A stretch of DNA of 64,000 nucleotides from Chloroflexota bacterium (GCA_030447525.1 JAUJOR010000007.1:1-64000), one strand, 5' to 3'. Positions 44,228 to 53,997 are shown, counted from the stretch's first letter. A program made the numbers and translations. The notes: generated by a model not told the origin, from the sequence alone.

Positions 44228-44596
44228 GTGGACGGACTTGCGGTGGCGCAGGCTCTGGCGGGGGCCATCCTCGGGAGCTTGCCGGTGCTGGCGCTGGAGG
44301 ATGCCTTTCGCGTCGGGGTCAAGGGGGGGCTTGTCGGGGCCGCGGGGGTGACTCTCGTCCTCGTCGGCCGGGGCGCCGCCCCCGCGCTTGCCACCGTGGC
44401 GGGCGGGACCCGGCTGCTCCTGCTCTTCGTCCTGGCCGGGCTCGCCGGAGCGGTGGCGTCCAGGCCGCGCCGGGCGCGGTGCAGCCAGGCGTCGAGGCGG
44501 GCGATCGGCGCGCCGGGGGCGGCACCCGGGCGGGACCAGGTGCCCTGCGCCCGTCGTCGGCTAGTCTCGTGGGACGACCGGCAGCGCCTGCCGTAG
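44228..44596 (+). CDS. Possible small membrane protein
   Basis: From a GTG at 44228 the translation is strongly hydrophobic for about 80 residues (AQALAGAILGSLPVLALEDA, VGAAGVTLVLVG, TRLLLLFVLAGLAGAVA) and then basic. Two or three membrane helices are likely. No family is recognised. Coding is uncertain; the C-terminal arginine-rich part may be out of frame. Confidence 0.3.
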   Translation: MDGLAVAQALAGAILGSLPVLALEDAFRVGVKGGLVGAAGVTLVLVGRGAAPALATVAGGTRLLLLFVLAGLAGAVASRPRRARCSQASRRAIGAPGAAPGRDQVPCARRRLVSWDDRQRLP

Positions 44597-44988
44597 CCCG
44601 TCACCATTGACGGAGGAACGCGGCCCCAGGAAAGGGTTCGGAGCCGTGAGTACCTGGACTTGGCCGAATCGGGGCTCTGAGCGGTCCGTGCCGGTGCCGG
44701 TCACGCGTGGTGACGCACCGGCGGGCGTTGACGGAGAAGCAATCTCCAGGCTGGACTGAGCCACTCGCACGGCCGGAGCTCGCCACTGAGGCGAGTCCTT
44801 CTACTCTCGCTGGTCGGGATCGTCATTGTCGCGATGGTCAGGTCCCGTACAGCACGACCACCACGTGCGTGGGTCGCTGGCGTGTCACATGAACGGCCGC
44901 GGCGGTGTCTCCTAGGTGGGGGTAGCGCCGCGAAGTCGGCGCGCGGGACGGTGGGCCCGAGGAGGCCGAGCGGCCGGGGAGGACGAGG
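44597..44988. other. Gap with no supported gene
   Basis: Contains no convincing frame on either strand. The phrase TTGACGGAG(GAA/AAG) occurs twice (44607 and 44728) without an obvious function. The last 40 nt lead into the membrane-protein gene at 44989. Confidence 0.45.
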
Positions 44989-45348
44989 ATGGAGCGGTAC
45001 GTAGGCAAGCTACTGCTGGCGACGGCGGTGGTGCACCTAGTAGTGGGGGGAGCGGCGGCCGCCGGACCATTGGCGGCCGTGGGGCGGGCGGGGGTCGTCA
45101 ACGCCGTCGAGCCCCACCCCGGCCGGATGGCAGCGGTGTGGTTCATGCTTTTCGGCATCCTGCTGGGACTGTTGGGAAGGCTCACCGATTGGGCGCAGGC
45201 GGAGCGCGGCCGGTTGCCGGCCTCCCTGGGCTGGGGCCTCCTCGGGCTGGGCGCCCTGGGCGCGGCGCTGATGCCGGCGTCAGGCTTCTGGCTGGCGCTG
45301 CCCCAGGGCCTGCTGGCGCTGCGCGCCGCCCGCCTGCCGGAGGCCTGA
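44989..45348 (+). CDS. DUF6463-like membrane protein
   Basis: Four hydrophobic helices: LLLATAVVHLVVGGAAAAG, VWFMLFGILLGLLGRLTDW, SLGWGLLGLGALGAALMPA and FWLALPQGLLALR. The histidine in the first helix (VVHL) and WFMLFGILLG are typical of the small DUF6463 family, whose function is unknown. 119 aa from an ATG with a purine-rich GACGAGG upstream. It precedes the DUF2867-like gene by 76 nt on the same strand, so they may be co-transcribed. Confidence 0.6.
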   Translation: MERYVGKLLLATAVVHLVVGGAAAAGPLAAVGRAGVVNAVEPHPGRMAAVWFMLFGILLGLLGRLTDWAQAERGRLPASLGWGLLGLGALGAALMPASGFWLALPQGLLALRAARLPEA

Positions 45349-45424
45349 GGGACACGCACCCGACGGGGCGGTCCGCCGCCTACGCCGGGCACCCACCCCA
45401 CGCCAGTGGCATGAGGAGGACGTG

Positions 45425-45931
45425 ATGCTCCCGATCTTCCGCGCGCCCGAGCTGCAGTCTCTGCTCACCGGCGCCGACCACGTCGACGTGAAAACCACCC
45501 AGGCCGGTGTGACCCTGCGCCAATTCGTCGCCGGCGCCATGGGGCGGCAACCCGGCTGGGTGCGGCTCCTGTTCCGTCTCCGCATGGTGCTCGCCCGCCT
45601 GTTGCGCCTGCGCGACCCCGAGATCCCGTCGGGTCCGCCCCTGCGGCCCGAGGAGATCCCATTCACCGTGGGGGGCAAGGTCGGCTTCTTCACCGTCGCC
45701 GCGGCGGGCGAAGGCCGCTGCATCGTGCTCCAGGCCGCGGATACGCACCTGACAGGTTACCTCGCAGTCATCGCCGAGCCCCTGTCGGCCGGAGGGAATC
45801 GGTTCCAGGTCACCACCATCGTGCGGTATCACCACTGGACGGGGCCGCTGTACTTCAACGTCATTCGCCCCTTCCACCACATCGTGGTCCAGAGTATGGT
45901 CAACGCCGGGGCGCGGGGGCCGCGGGGCTGA
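45425..45931 (+). CDS. DUF2867 family protein
   Basis: 168 aa. PGWVRLLFRLRMVLARLLRL, GKVGFFTV, CIVLQAADTHLTGYLAVIAE and VTTIVRYHHWTGPLYFNVIR, followed by PFHHIVVQSMV, match the DUF2867 family, whose function is unknown and whose members occur alone or fused to NAD-binding proteins. GAGGAGG lies about 8 nt before the ATG at 45425 (a GTG directly upstream is an alternative). An IS701-like element is inserted 36 bp after the stop. Confidence 0.75.
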   Translation: MLPIFRAPELQSLLTGADHVDVKTTQAGVTLRQFVAGAMGRQPGWVRLLFRLRMVLARLLRLRDPEIPSGPPLRPEEIPFTVGGKVGFFTVAAAGEGRCIVLQAADTHLTGYLAVIAEPLSAGGNRFQVTTIVRYHHWTGPLYFNVIRPFHHIVVQSMVNAGARGPRG

Positions 45932-45967
45932 AGCCTCGGATCATGAGGAACCGAAGCGCATCTCTAG

Positions 45968-47549
45968 ACTCGAGTTCCGCCATTTGGGGCGGCTGACGTG
46001 AGGGGGCACGGCCCCTGCTGGGTGTTGGGTTGAGACCCACCAACGCTCTGGAGGACGCCGTGCCCCCGCTCATCGTACCGGAGTCGTTCGCGCTCGTGCT
46101 GGCCGCGTGCGCGCCCTGCTTCACCGCGCCGACGTTCCGCGTGTTCTGCCACCTGGTGGCGGGCTGGCTGCACTGCCGGGGCGCCACACGGTGACGGGCG
46201 TGGCCCTCGCGCTGGGGCCGGCGTCCTCGGCTGGCGGCACATCAGCGCGTTCCATCGTTTCTTTAGCCGGGCGCGGTGGGCGCCGGACGCGCTGGGGAAA
46301 GTGGTGTTCACGCTGGCCCTACGCGTGCTGCCTGCCCACAGCCCGCTGGTGCTGCTGGTGGACGACAGCCTGGCGCGGAAGAGGGGAAGGCCATTGCGCT
46401 GGGCTCGATGCACCACGACCCTCTGCTGTCCACCGCACGCCGGCCGTTCAGTCGCTTCGGGCATGTGTGGGTGGTGCTGGCGTTGTGGCTGCCCCTGCCG
46501 TTTGGCGTGGTCGGCGGCCCACGGGGTGTCGCGGTGCCGCTCCTGTTTCGGCTGTTCGTCGGGAGCCAACGGGGCAGCCGCAAGGACGCCCCCTCTCGTA
46601 CCATGTCGGGGAACCGGTACGCGCGGGCGCGGGACGCCTTTCCTGCGGACCCGGCGCAGCGCCCCACCAAGCCGGAGTTGGCGCGCGAGGCCATCGCGCT
46701 GGTTGCCGGCTGGGCGGCGGAGTTGGTCCCGGAGCGCACGGTGGATGTCGTGGGAGACACCGCCTACGTCAACCGCACCACGGTTGAGGCCCGGCCCGCC
46801 AACGTCGAGGTGCTGGGACCGATGCGCCTGGACGCGGCGCTGTATGCCCCCACCACCACCACGCCAGCCCGGGCAGAAAGGTCGCCCGCGCAAGCGGGGA
46901 GCGCCTTCCGGCGCCGGCCGTCCAGGCTCAGGCGCGACCAGACGAGACCTGGCACGCCCCTCCCCGTCACCCTCTACGGCCGCACCGTCCGGCGCTGGTC
47001 TTCGCTCGCGGCACCGCCCTGTGGTACAGCGTGCTGCGGGCGCCGGTGCGCTATGTCGTGGTGCGCGACCCCAGTGGTCGGCGCAAGGACGCCGCCTTCT
47101 GCTGCACCGACCTGACGGTCAGTGTCGCCTTCCTCCTGGAGACCTACGCTACCCGGTGGACCCTGGAAGTCACCTTCTTCCTCCTGAAGGGCCTGCTCGG
47201 CTTCGAGGGCGCAGAACCAGACGGTGCTGGCCGTGCGCGCACCGCGCCCTTGCCGGGCTCGTCTTCGCGCTCATCGTGCTGTGGTACGCCACCGAACTCC
47301 AGGCCGGTCGGGTGGCCACCTGGGTGGCCCGCCCCTGGTACCGCCGCGCAAGGGACGCCCGTCGTTTGCCGACGTGCTCGCCACACTCCGTCAGCAGGGC
47401 CTCGCCCACGCCACCATGGCCTCCCGACCGCTCCCTCGCGGAGTTGTGCGCCGCCGTGTTCGCCACGGCGCCACACCAATCCCCGCTGCACCAGCCACCC
47501 CCGCCGGCACGCGCTCAGATGCGCTCCGGCATAATGGTGGAACTCGAGT
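45968..47549. mobile_element. IS701-like insertion sequence A
   Basis: Terminal inverted repeats of 17 bp with one mismatch (ACTCGAGTTCCGCCATT at 45968-45984 against the complement of 47533-47549). Flanks are CTAG on the left and CCAG on the right, a near match to the 4-bp YTAR-type target duplication known for IS701-family elements. It encodes a frameshifted transposase on the plus strand. Confidence 0.8.
46060..47470 (+). pseudogene. Transposase of IS element A (DDE endonuclease type), frameshifted
   Basis: From a GTG at 46060: VPESFALVLAACAPCFTAPT and FRVFCHLVAGWL, then in other frames FHRFFSRARWAPDALGKVVF, SPLVLLVDDSLARKRG (first catalytic Asp region), RPFSRFGHVWVVLALWLPLP, ERTVDVVGDTAYVNRTTVEA (second Asp), VRYVVVRDPSGRRKDAAFCC and YATRWTLEVTFFLLKGLLGF (catalytic Glu region). 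Several frame changes are needed, so it is inactive as written. The 3' limit is approximate. Confidence 0.8.
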
Positions 47550-47599
47550 CCAGCGGCTCCGCAACGGCTGCACTTAGTATTGCAGTTCCCTTTGCACTG

Positions 47600-48447
47600 A
47601 GAGCCTGTCTGCAAATCACGGGTCATGAATGGGAGCGAGGCGTGGCGGAGCATCAGCCCGGTCATCGCCAGCAGGATGAAGGTGGCGGGCGTCCCCAGGG
47701 TGCCTCGTAATCGATGCGCAGGCGCGCTGGCGGACGAGCCAGCCCAGCGTGCGCTCCACGAGCCAGCGCTTGGGCACGACCTGGAATCCACGTCGGCCGG
47801 CGCCCGTGGGCGGCGACCACCCCCACCGTCCAGCCGTAGGCGGCGTGGAGGTCGGCGACCAAGGCCGCGCTCTCGTACCCGCCGTCCACCCAGACGCGCT
47901 GCAGCCGGGGGCAGCGTGGCGCGGCCTGGGCGCCGGCCGGCGGGCGCCCACCTTGTCCTGCTCGTTGGCCGGGGTGACCACCAGCCCCCAGGGCAGTCCC
48001 AGGGTGTCCACCAGGACGTGCGCTTGCGCCCGTTCACCCGCTTGCCCCCGTCGAAGCCCCGCGCCCCCTTTTCCGCCGTCTTGACCGACTGGCTGTCCAT
48101 GATCCCGGCGCTGGGTGTCGGTTGGCGGCTTCCGCGCGATCCGCACCCGGCGCGCAGATCCGCGTGCACCCGCGCCCAGGTGCCGTCGTACTGCCACCGC
48201 CGGAACGTGGCGTACACCGTGCGCCAGTTCGGCAGCGTCCCGGGGCAGCGCTCGCCACTGGCACCCGGTATGCAGCACGTACCGGATACCGTCGAGGAGG
48301 GCCCGCCGGTCGACGGTGCGTGGGCGACCCCGACGGCGCGGCGGGGGCAGCAGCTTCCAGCAGGGCCCATTCGGCATCGGTGAGGTCACTCGGGTACGTC
48401 GGCGGTCGCATCGCCACAGGATGCCACAGATTTTGCAGACAGGCTCT
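47600..48447. mobile_element. IS5-like insertion sequence B
   Basis: Inverted repeats AGAGCCTGTCTGCAAA at 47600-47615 and the complement at 48432-48447. About 848 bp, matching the small IS5/IS427-type elements. It lies 50 bp from element A and 3 bp from element C. No clear target duplication is seen. It encodes a broken transposase on the minus strand. Confidence 0.82.
47662..48411 (-). pseudogene. IS5-family transposase, frameshifted
   Basis: Starts MRPPTYPSDLTDAEWALLE at ATG 48411, then in other frames RGRPRTVDRRALLDGIRYVL, TGCQWRALPRD, FRRWQYDGTWARVHADL, GIMDSQSVKTAEKGARGFDG (catalytic Asp), HVLVDTLGLPWGLVVTPANE, VWVDGGYESAALVADLHA (second Asp) and KRWLVERTLGWLVRQR (catalytic Glu). Four or more frame changes. 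Confidence 0.82.
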
Positions 48448-48450
48448 TAG

Positions 48451-49982
48451 TACTACTTCGTTAGCAGGCAGGGTAGACTTGGGCATGGTACTGCAACCTG
48501 TGCAGGTCCCGCGGGCGGGACAGAGCCGCTGCCGGAACTGGAGTCGTACCTGCGGCCGTTTGCGTCGCTCTTCCGGCACCCGCAGAGCCGACCGACCTGG
48601 GAGAGCCTGGAGCGGTACGTGACGGGGCTGCTGACCGACTTGCCCCGCAAGAACTGCGACACCATCCCGCGGCGGTGGCCGGCACCTCGACCGAACGCTT
48701 GCAGCACCTGCTGACCGACGCGGATTGGGACCCCGCTGGCGCTGGACGAGGCGCGGGTGCGCCGGCTGGTGGCCCTGGGCCCGCCGGGGGGCTGCTGGTG
48801 CTGGACGACACCGGGCTGCCGAAGAAGGGCACTGGGTCGGTGGGGGTGGCCCCGCAGTACTGGGGCGCGTTGGGCAAGGTGGCCAACTGCCAGGTGGTGG
48901 TCAGCGCCGAGTACGTCGCGGACGTGCCGGAGACCAGCACCCCCTGCACTGGCCGGTCAGCGCCCGGCTGTTCCTGCCCGCGGAGTGGGTGGCGCCCGCG
49001 CCCGCCGGCGGGGCGGGCGCACGTCCCCGAGGCGGTGCACGGGCAGACCAAGCCCGAGCTCGGGGCTGACCCTGGTCGACCGGGCGCGGACCTGGGGCGT
49101 GCCCTTCGCCTTCGTCGTCGCCGACGCCGGCTACGGGCAGGCCCCCCGCTTCCTGGCCGGGCTGGAGACCCGCGGCCTGCCCTACGCCTGCGGGGTCAAG
49201 CGCACCTTCGGCCTGCGGTTGCCCGACGAGGTCGCGGCGGCCGCGCGGCGCCCCCGTCGCCGTACCGGGGCCGCGCCGGCCCCGGGTGCCCCGGCCGGCG
49301 CCCCTGTGGGACGCGGAGACCCTGCTGGCCGCCGTCCCCGACGAGGCGTGGGAGGCGGTCACCTGGCGGGAGGGGACGAAGGGCGCGCTGACCAAGGAGT
49401 TCGTCGCCGCGCGTCCACCGCGCCACCGGCAACCCGGACGTCGGGACGAACGGGCGCAGCGTCGCCCACGGGCGGGTCACCACCGGCCCGGCGGGCTGGC
49501 TGCTGGGCGAGCGCCCCCTGCCCGGCCAGGAGGGCGACCCCAAGTGGTACTTCTTGTGGCTGCCGGGGTGGCCCCTGGAGACGCCCCTGGCGCGCCTGGT
49601 CACCTTGGCCCACGGCCCGCTGGGTGGTCGAGCAGTTCTACGAGGACGCCAAGGGGGCGTGCGGGCTGGCCGACTACCAGGGCCGGCGCTGGGACGGCTG
49701 CACCGCCACCTGGCCCTGGTCCTGCTCACCTACAGCTTCCTGGCCACCCAGCGCCACTTCGCGCCCGGCCCACCCCCACCCGCCCGGCGCCCGCCGGCCC
49801 CCCTCCGCGCCGCCGCCGCCCGCCCGCGGGGCCCCGCCCCCCGCCCCGGCTGCCGACGTTTCCGGCCATGCACCGCCGCGTCCTCCTCTGGCTCTTCGAA
49901 GACCTCGTCCGCTGGATCAAGGCTACCGATCCCATCCTCCCGTTTCCCACGCCGTACTATCGCCGCTGCTAACGAAGTAGTA
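48451..49982. mobile_element. IS701-like insertion sequence C with TTAG target duplication
   Basis: Perfect 17-bp inverted repeats (TACTACTTCGTTAGCAG at 48451-48467 and its complement at 49966-49982) flanked on both sides by TTAG (48447-48450 and 49983-49986). TTAG fits the YTAR target consensus of the IS701 family. 1532 bp. The insertion is next to element B's right end and truncates a gene that continues at 49987. Confidence 0.92.
48485..49972 (+). pseudogene. IS701-family transposase of element C, frameshifted
   Basis: Pieces in order: [77 protein letters not shown] (catalytic Asp), [40 protein letters not shown] (second Asp), [11 protein letters not shown], a tryptophan-rich WFLWLPGWPLETPLA and a C-terminus ending YYRRC at 49972. 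Several frame changes. Confidence 0.82.
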
Positions 49983-49986
49983 TTAG

Positions 49987-50418
49987 CAGCAGGCGTGCAC
50001 CCTCTGGTGGTGGGGCAACCCGAGGACGGCCCGTTACGCGATCCTGGACAAGTTCCAGATCACACTCCTTCTCGCGAGAAAGGAGCAACTACCCGCCGGC
50101 CGTCAGCCCCTCCAGGATGCGACCCTACTTGTCGAGTTGCGCAATGAACTTGTCCACGCGGAGCCCACTACGGTCATCACATCGCCGGAGCTAGCCGAAG
50201 CGAGCCCTCAGGAGTTTGAGAAGAAGCTCGCCAAGAAGTTTCCCCCAAGCGGGCTGTTCAAGCGGTCTGGTAATGCCTACTTCCCGGACAAGTCCCTCGG
50301 CCACGGCTGCGCCGAGTGGAACGTGAAGACGGCCCTGGCGTTTGCGGACGACTTCTTCGGGCGCATCGGCCTACCACGTCCACTGGAGGCATACAGAGGC
50401 CGCCTGGGGACACGATGA
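49987..50418 (+). pseudogene. 5'-truncated gene with an Rx4H (HEPN-like) motif
   Basis: An open frame that begins directly after the target duplication of element C and ends at 50418 (about 143 codons). NPRTARYAILDKFQITLLLA, then LQDATLLVELRNELVHAEP, contains R-x4-H, the catalytic motif of HEPN RNases, in a helical context typical of such domains. A later FPDKSLGHGCAEWNVKTALA and FADDFFGRIGLP form the C-terminus. The N-terminal part is gone and was not found left of the IS cluster. ATG-like starts exist inside (GTG/TTG near 50137) but would yield only the tail. HEPN identity is inference. Confidence 0.5.
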
Positions 50419-50429
50419 GGCAATCGTGC

Positions 50430-50705
50430 CTAAGGCGCGGGCTCCGACGCGCCCGGCCCTCGAATGACTTTAGCCTGGAGGTCGCCACTAGGCCGGATGC
50501 TCCCGCCCATCGCCCTCTTGTGCAGGAGGGCGCCGGTTGCCAGCCCCTTCTTGTCCCGGATGAACTCGACGTCGGTGCCGTGTGCCTCAAGCACCCGTGT
50601 AACCGCGTTGAGCATGGCTTGGGTACGCTCCGTGTCCCGCCTCCCGAGCCACCAGCCAATGAACAAGCTCACTACTGTGGAGATGAGCCCGATAGCGATT
50701 TCCAT
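50430..50705 (-). CDS. Small membrane-anchored protein
   Basis: 91 aa from ATG 50705: one N-terminal helix (IAIGLISTVVSLFIGWWLGR) followed by a soluble part RRDTERTQAMLNAVTRVLEA with FIRDKKGLATGALLH. A longer start at 50783 would add 26 residues. No family recognised. It converges on the truncated Rx4H gene, with 11 bp between stops. Confidence 0.55.
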   Translation of the reverse strand: MEIAIGLISTVVSLFIGWWLGRRDTERTQAMLNAVTRVLEAHGTDVEFIRDKKGLATGALLHKRAMGGSIRPSGDLQAKVIRGPGASEPAP

Positions 50706-50820
50706 GATGTGAGCGCCTTCATGCACACCTATCGGGTCACGCAGCAGTTGAATGGCGATGATCTGATCTGGTGAGAGCACCATTCATATGTGCACTGACC
50801 CACTAGGACATCGCAGAGTG

Positions 50821-50852
50821 GCGCCCCCGGTCTCTCAAGAGGCCGGGGGCGC
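50821..50852 (-). terminator. GC-rich hairpin, probable terminator
   Basis: A 14-bp stem with one wobble pair (50821-50834 with 50839-50852, loop TCAA). It lies 22 nt past the stop of the minus-strand HTH gene at 50875. No strong T-tract, so termination is inferred from position and stability. Confidence 0.55.
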
Positions 50853-50874
50853 TTCTGCACCGGGGGCGTAGATA

Positions 50875-51198
50875 CTAGTTGCTGAAGAGGTCGTACCCCT
50901 TGGCGCGGTAGAGCCCCGGCCTCACCTTGTCGGCGCTGCCGGCCGCCCTTAACGCTTCGAGAATGTCAAACGCATAGTGCCGGCCCTTGCTGATCAGCTT
51001 GGCTACGTCATTTGTAGTCAGACCGGCGGCCCCGGCTGCCTGAAGCGCCTCGCGCGTCAACATTAGCTTCGGGTTGTCGGGCCGGATGCGTACCCGTTGC
51101 CGGCGAACCGGCTCCCCGGCCTCCCGGAGCGCTTGGAGCACTTGTGCCGTCTCATGCTCCAGTACCCGGAGCCGATCCCAAAGAGCTTGGATGGTCAT
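50875..51198 (-). CDS. Winged-helix-like DNA-binding protein (107 aa)
   Basis: MTIQALWDRLRVLEHETAQV begins with a helical, possibly coiled-coil, segment. A winged-helix-type fold is suggested by LTREALQAAGAAGLTTNDVA, ISKGRHYAFDILEALRAAGS and the basic wing KVRPGLYRAKGYDLF. It would be a small transcriptional regulator or a phage/plasmid-type DNA-binding protein. The stop is followed by a strong hairpin. ATG at 51198; no close homologue recognised. Confidence 0.6.
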   Translation of the reverse strand: MTIQALWDRLRVLEHETAQVLQALREAGEPVRRQRVRIRPDNPKLMLTREALQAAGAAGLTTNDVAKLISKGRHYAFDILEALRAAGSADKVRPGLYRAKGYDLFSN

Positions 51199-51585
51199 CG
51201 TGGATGGTTCTCTAGCATTGCGTCCTCGGACGCCCAGAGGCACGCTACCCGTTACCCCGCTGCCCGCTGCCCGTTGACCATGCTGGAGGGCTTCCCATCT
51301 CTCCACACGGTCCCGCTGGCTTGGGCTGTGTCCCAGCCGGCGGGGCCGCGCCTCTTCCCCCCGCCGGTCGGATGCGAACATCCGGTCTACCTCATCACAT
51401 TCCCCCTTGCTGCTCCCTAAACGCCGCGGCCAGGGAGCAGTTTCAAGAGCGGTCACTCGACCGCGCGCACACCACGGCGGTGTACGGCAACTCAGCCCAC
51501 ACAGAAAGACGGCCGGCGGCCGGGCGATGTTGCGGGGACGCGGTAACTGGAACAGCCGACACGACCGCCCCCGGTTCCTGGAGAG
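51199..51585. other. Gap with no supported gene
   Basis: Long open frames exist on both strands, but their composition (arginine, proline and glycine-rich, no motif) marks them as GC shadows. No repeat or promoter pair was seen. Confidence 0.45.
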
Positions 51586-52053
51586 GCCCTCGGCTACGCG
51601 CTCATCGCCCTCTTGTTCCTCAGTGCCCTCAGGAACCCCCTCGCCACGCTGTTCTTCGTACCGGCGGCACTCGGTTTCGTCGCGGTAATCACGACCTTCC
51701 GCGGCCTGCACCGGCGGGTGCTTGGCGTGTCCCGGGGTCGGCAGCGTGCTGTCATGGTGCTGGCAACGCTCGCACTGGGCGCGCCGTCTGGTTCGCACCC
51801 AGCGCGCTCCCAGACGAGCAGCGCTCCCGTTGGCGGGGCGCAGTTGCAGACAGCGGCTACGGCGGCGCCGACCGCCCCGCCGGCAGAGCTTACGACCGCT
51901 GTCCCGCCAACCGAGACGCCGCTGCCACCTACGCCCACGACACCGCCCGCACTTCGCGCAGAAGCGGGCCACGGCCGGCAGCTTCCACCCGCAATGGATG
52001 CAGTACACGTTTCCCTGGCTGGGCGGGGTCGTCGCCGCCCGGACCCAGTCTAG
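51586..52053 (+). CDS. Possible membrane protein with Thr/Pro-rich tail
   Basis: The frame (first start codon TTG at 51613, open from further upstream) reads ALGYALIALLFLSALRNPLA, then TLFFVPAALGFVAVITTFRG, giving two membrane helices. RRVLGVSRGRQRAVMVLATL and an alanine/threonine/proline-rich linker ending TPLPPTPTTPP follow. Such linkers are common in secreted and anchored Chloroflexota proteins. The rest to 52053 looks out of frame. It overlaps antisense to a zinc-ribbon motif, so at most one of the two is likely real there. Confidence 0.35.
   Translation, partial: ALGYALIALLFLSALRNPLATLFFVPAALGFVAVITTFRGLHRRVLGVSRGRQRAVMVLATLALGAPSGSHPARSQTSSAPVGGAQLQTAATAAPTAPPAELTTAVPPTETPLPPTPTTPPALRAEAGHGRQLPPAMDAVHVSLAGRGRRRPDPV
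51946..52008 (-). other. Zinc-ribbon motif on the opposite strand
   Basis: Reading from a GTG at 52008 gives YCIHCGWKLPAVARFCAKCG, a perfect C-x2-C-x10-C-x2-C zinc ribbon as found at the N-terminus of many small regulatory or membrane proteins. The frame after it is arginine-rich and not convincing; a shifted frame gives a glycine/valine-rich stretch. It may be the start of a frameshifted zinc-ribbon gene. Confidence 0.4.
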
Positions 52054-52430
52054 GCCGGGCGCTCGATGCCGTCTGTGACGGCCGCCACGGCCCGACCTGT
52101 GAACCCCAACCGAGGGCAACAATTGGGAGAGGGCAGAACATCTCTAGTACACACACCCGCAACCGCGGTTACGGCCCCCGGTGGTGGGGTAGGACGGGGA
52201 GTAGGGGGTGGGGTGCGCGACACACACGGTGGCACCGAGCCACCGGCGACAGCATCGCAGCCCACAGCAGACGGCAGGGGCCGCCACTCGCTCGGCCGGC
52301 GCCTCACCGGCCCCCGCTTCTAGGGGAGGGGCTTTCGCCTCGGCCCACTGGTGGGCCTTTGCCGTGGGGCGTTGCAGGACACAATAAGGAGGGGCCGGCC
52401 TACCTCTGTGCTCTCCCGGCCCTCGCTTAT
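52054..52430. other. Gap with no supported gene
   Basis: Proline- and glycine-rich open frames on both strands, no motif. The run ends at the TTAT target duplication of IS element D. Confidence 0.45.
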
Positions 52431-53997
52431 CGGTACTTTGTTAAGGACGGAGATAGAGGTGCAGAGAGTAGCCGTCGGCGAGGAGGTCGAGGAGCCTGCT
52501 GGAGTTCGGGGGCGGGGTGAACTTGGCCCAGGCGCGCCAGATGCGCCACAGACTGGTCCAGGGCACGAGCCAACTGCGCACTTGGCGGAGCGCGACCGGC
52601 CAGGAGGGCCAGACCCGGGGGCGGGGCGGCGGCCGCGCGTCCCCGGTGGGGGGCGGCCCCGCGCCGCCCGCGTCTTTTCCCCCCCGACCGCCGGGGTGGC
52701 GGGGGCTCCGGTGGCTCCCCGGGTGGCCGGTGGCCGTGCGGGCCAGGTTGCCTCAAGGGTAGTGAACCAGACCCGCCAACAGAAGGAGAAGGCGCAGCCA
52801 ACGAGGGCCCAGTGGCGGCGGATGGCGCGGTCCGTGCGGACCTGGAAGTCGCCCCAGCCGAGCTCGCGCTTGACCTGCTTGTAGCCTTGCTCGACCCAGT
52901 TCCTGAGGCCGTACAGGCGCACGATGGCCGCCAGGTCGGCGGGGGCGAAGGGCGCCGCCGCGCCGGGCGCGCCGTCCGGGCGTGGCAGGTTCGTCGCCAG
53001 GTACCAGGTGGTCAGGTGGGGCAGGGTGGTCGGGTCGGTCGTGGCCACCACCAGCGCACCAGGCCCTCCGGCTGGTAGCCCGCGAACCGCGCTCGGTCGC
53101 CCACCACACCTCCCGGTGCCCGTCGCGATACCGGCGCACGACGCGCGCCCAGTCGCCCGAACGCTCCCCGGAGCGGGTCGGCCCCTCCCACCGCTGGCGC
53201 CGGGCGGCCTCCTCCGGCGTGGCGGCGGCGCCGCCCTCGCGCACCCACGCCCCCTTCGAGGGCTTGAGGCCGAGCACGTAGGGCACTCGGGCCTGGTGCA
53301 ACGCCCTGGAACGCGTCGTTGTCGCCGTAGAAGCAGTCGGCCACCGCCCGCCCGGAAGGGCACGCCGGCCGCCCGCGCGGCGCCACCAACTCGACCGCGA
53401 TGCGGGGCTTGGTGCGGAAGGCCGGGTCGTGCTTGCCTTTGGGCAGGCGTGGCGCCGGGGTGTACGGCTCGACGTGGAGCGGGTAGTACACCCGCTCGTC
53501 GGCCCATAGGCTGGTCACGGCCACGATGCCGTTGTCCACCTTGCCGAGGACCCCCAGGTACTGCCGGGCGACGTGGGCGGTCTTGGTGCCGTCCTTCCGG
53601 TCCCCCGTGTCGTCCACGACGAGCACCCCATCGGCGTGGGGCCGGGTGGCGGGGTCGGCCAGGAGCCCCGCCAGGCGCCGCGCGTTGAGCGCGCCGCGTC
53701 CCAGGTGGCCTCCGACAGGAAGTACTGCAATTGCTGGGCGGCTGGGTGCTGCGCCCCCACGACCGGCTCCGTCTCGGCGAGCGCCGTCAGGGTCTTGTTC
53801 CGGTCGCGGGGCAACAGCAGCCCCTGCAGGTACGCCCGGAAAGCCCGGCGCTGGGCCAGCGTCCCGAAGCCGTCGTCGAAGCGCTGGGCATAGGCTTCCA
53901 GCGCCCGGGCGCCTCCGGGCATGGATGACGCACGGTCATGGCCACCTCCTCACCCGCCTGTTCTTACCACAGCCCTCCCATCGTTAACAAACTACCG
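52431..53997. mobile_element. IS701-like insertion sequence D with TTAT target duplication
   Basis: Inverted repeats of 17 bp with two mismatches (52431-52447 CGGTACTTTGTTAAGGA; 53981-53997 complement CGGTAGTTTGTTAACGA), flanked by TTAT on both sides (52427-52430 and 53998-54001). 1567 bp, with a minus-strand transposase. Ends and protein differ from elements A and C, so it is a separate IS701-family species. Confidence 0.92.
52455..53922 (-). pseudogene. IS701-family transposase of element D, frameshifted
   Basis: From ATG 53922: LEAYAQRFDDGFGTLAQRRA, FRAYLQGLLLPRDRNKTLTA, QLQYFLSEATWDAA, then in other frames GVLVVDDTGDRKDGTKTAHV (catalytic Asp), ARQYLGVLGKVDNGIVAVTS, VADCFYGDNDAFQG (second Asp), VPYVLGLKPSKGAWV, LYGLRNWVEQGYKQVKRELG (catalytic Glu region) and FQVRTDRAIRRHWALVGCAF. 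At least four frame changes. The 3' limit is approximate. Confidence 0.83.
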
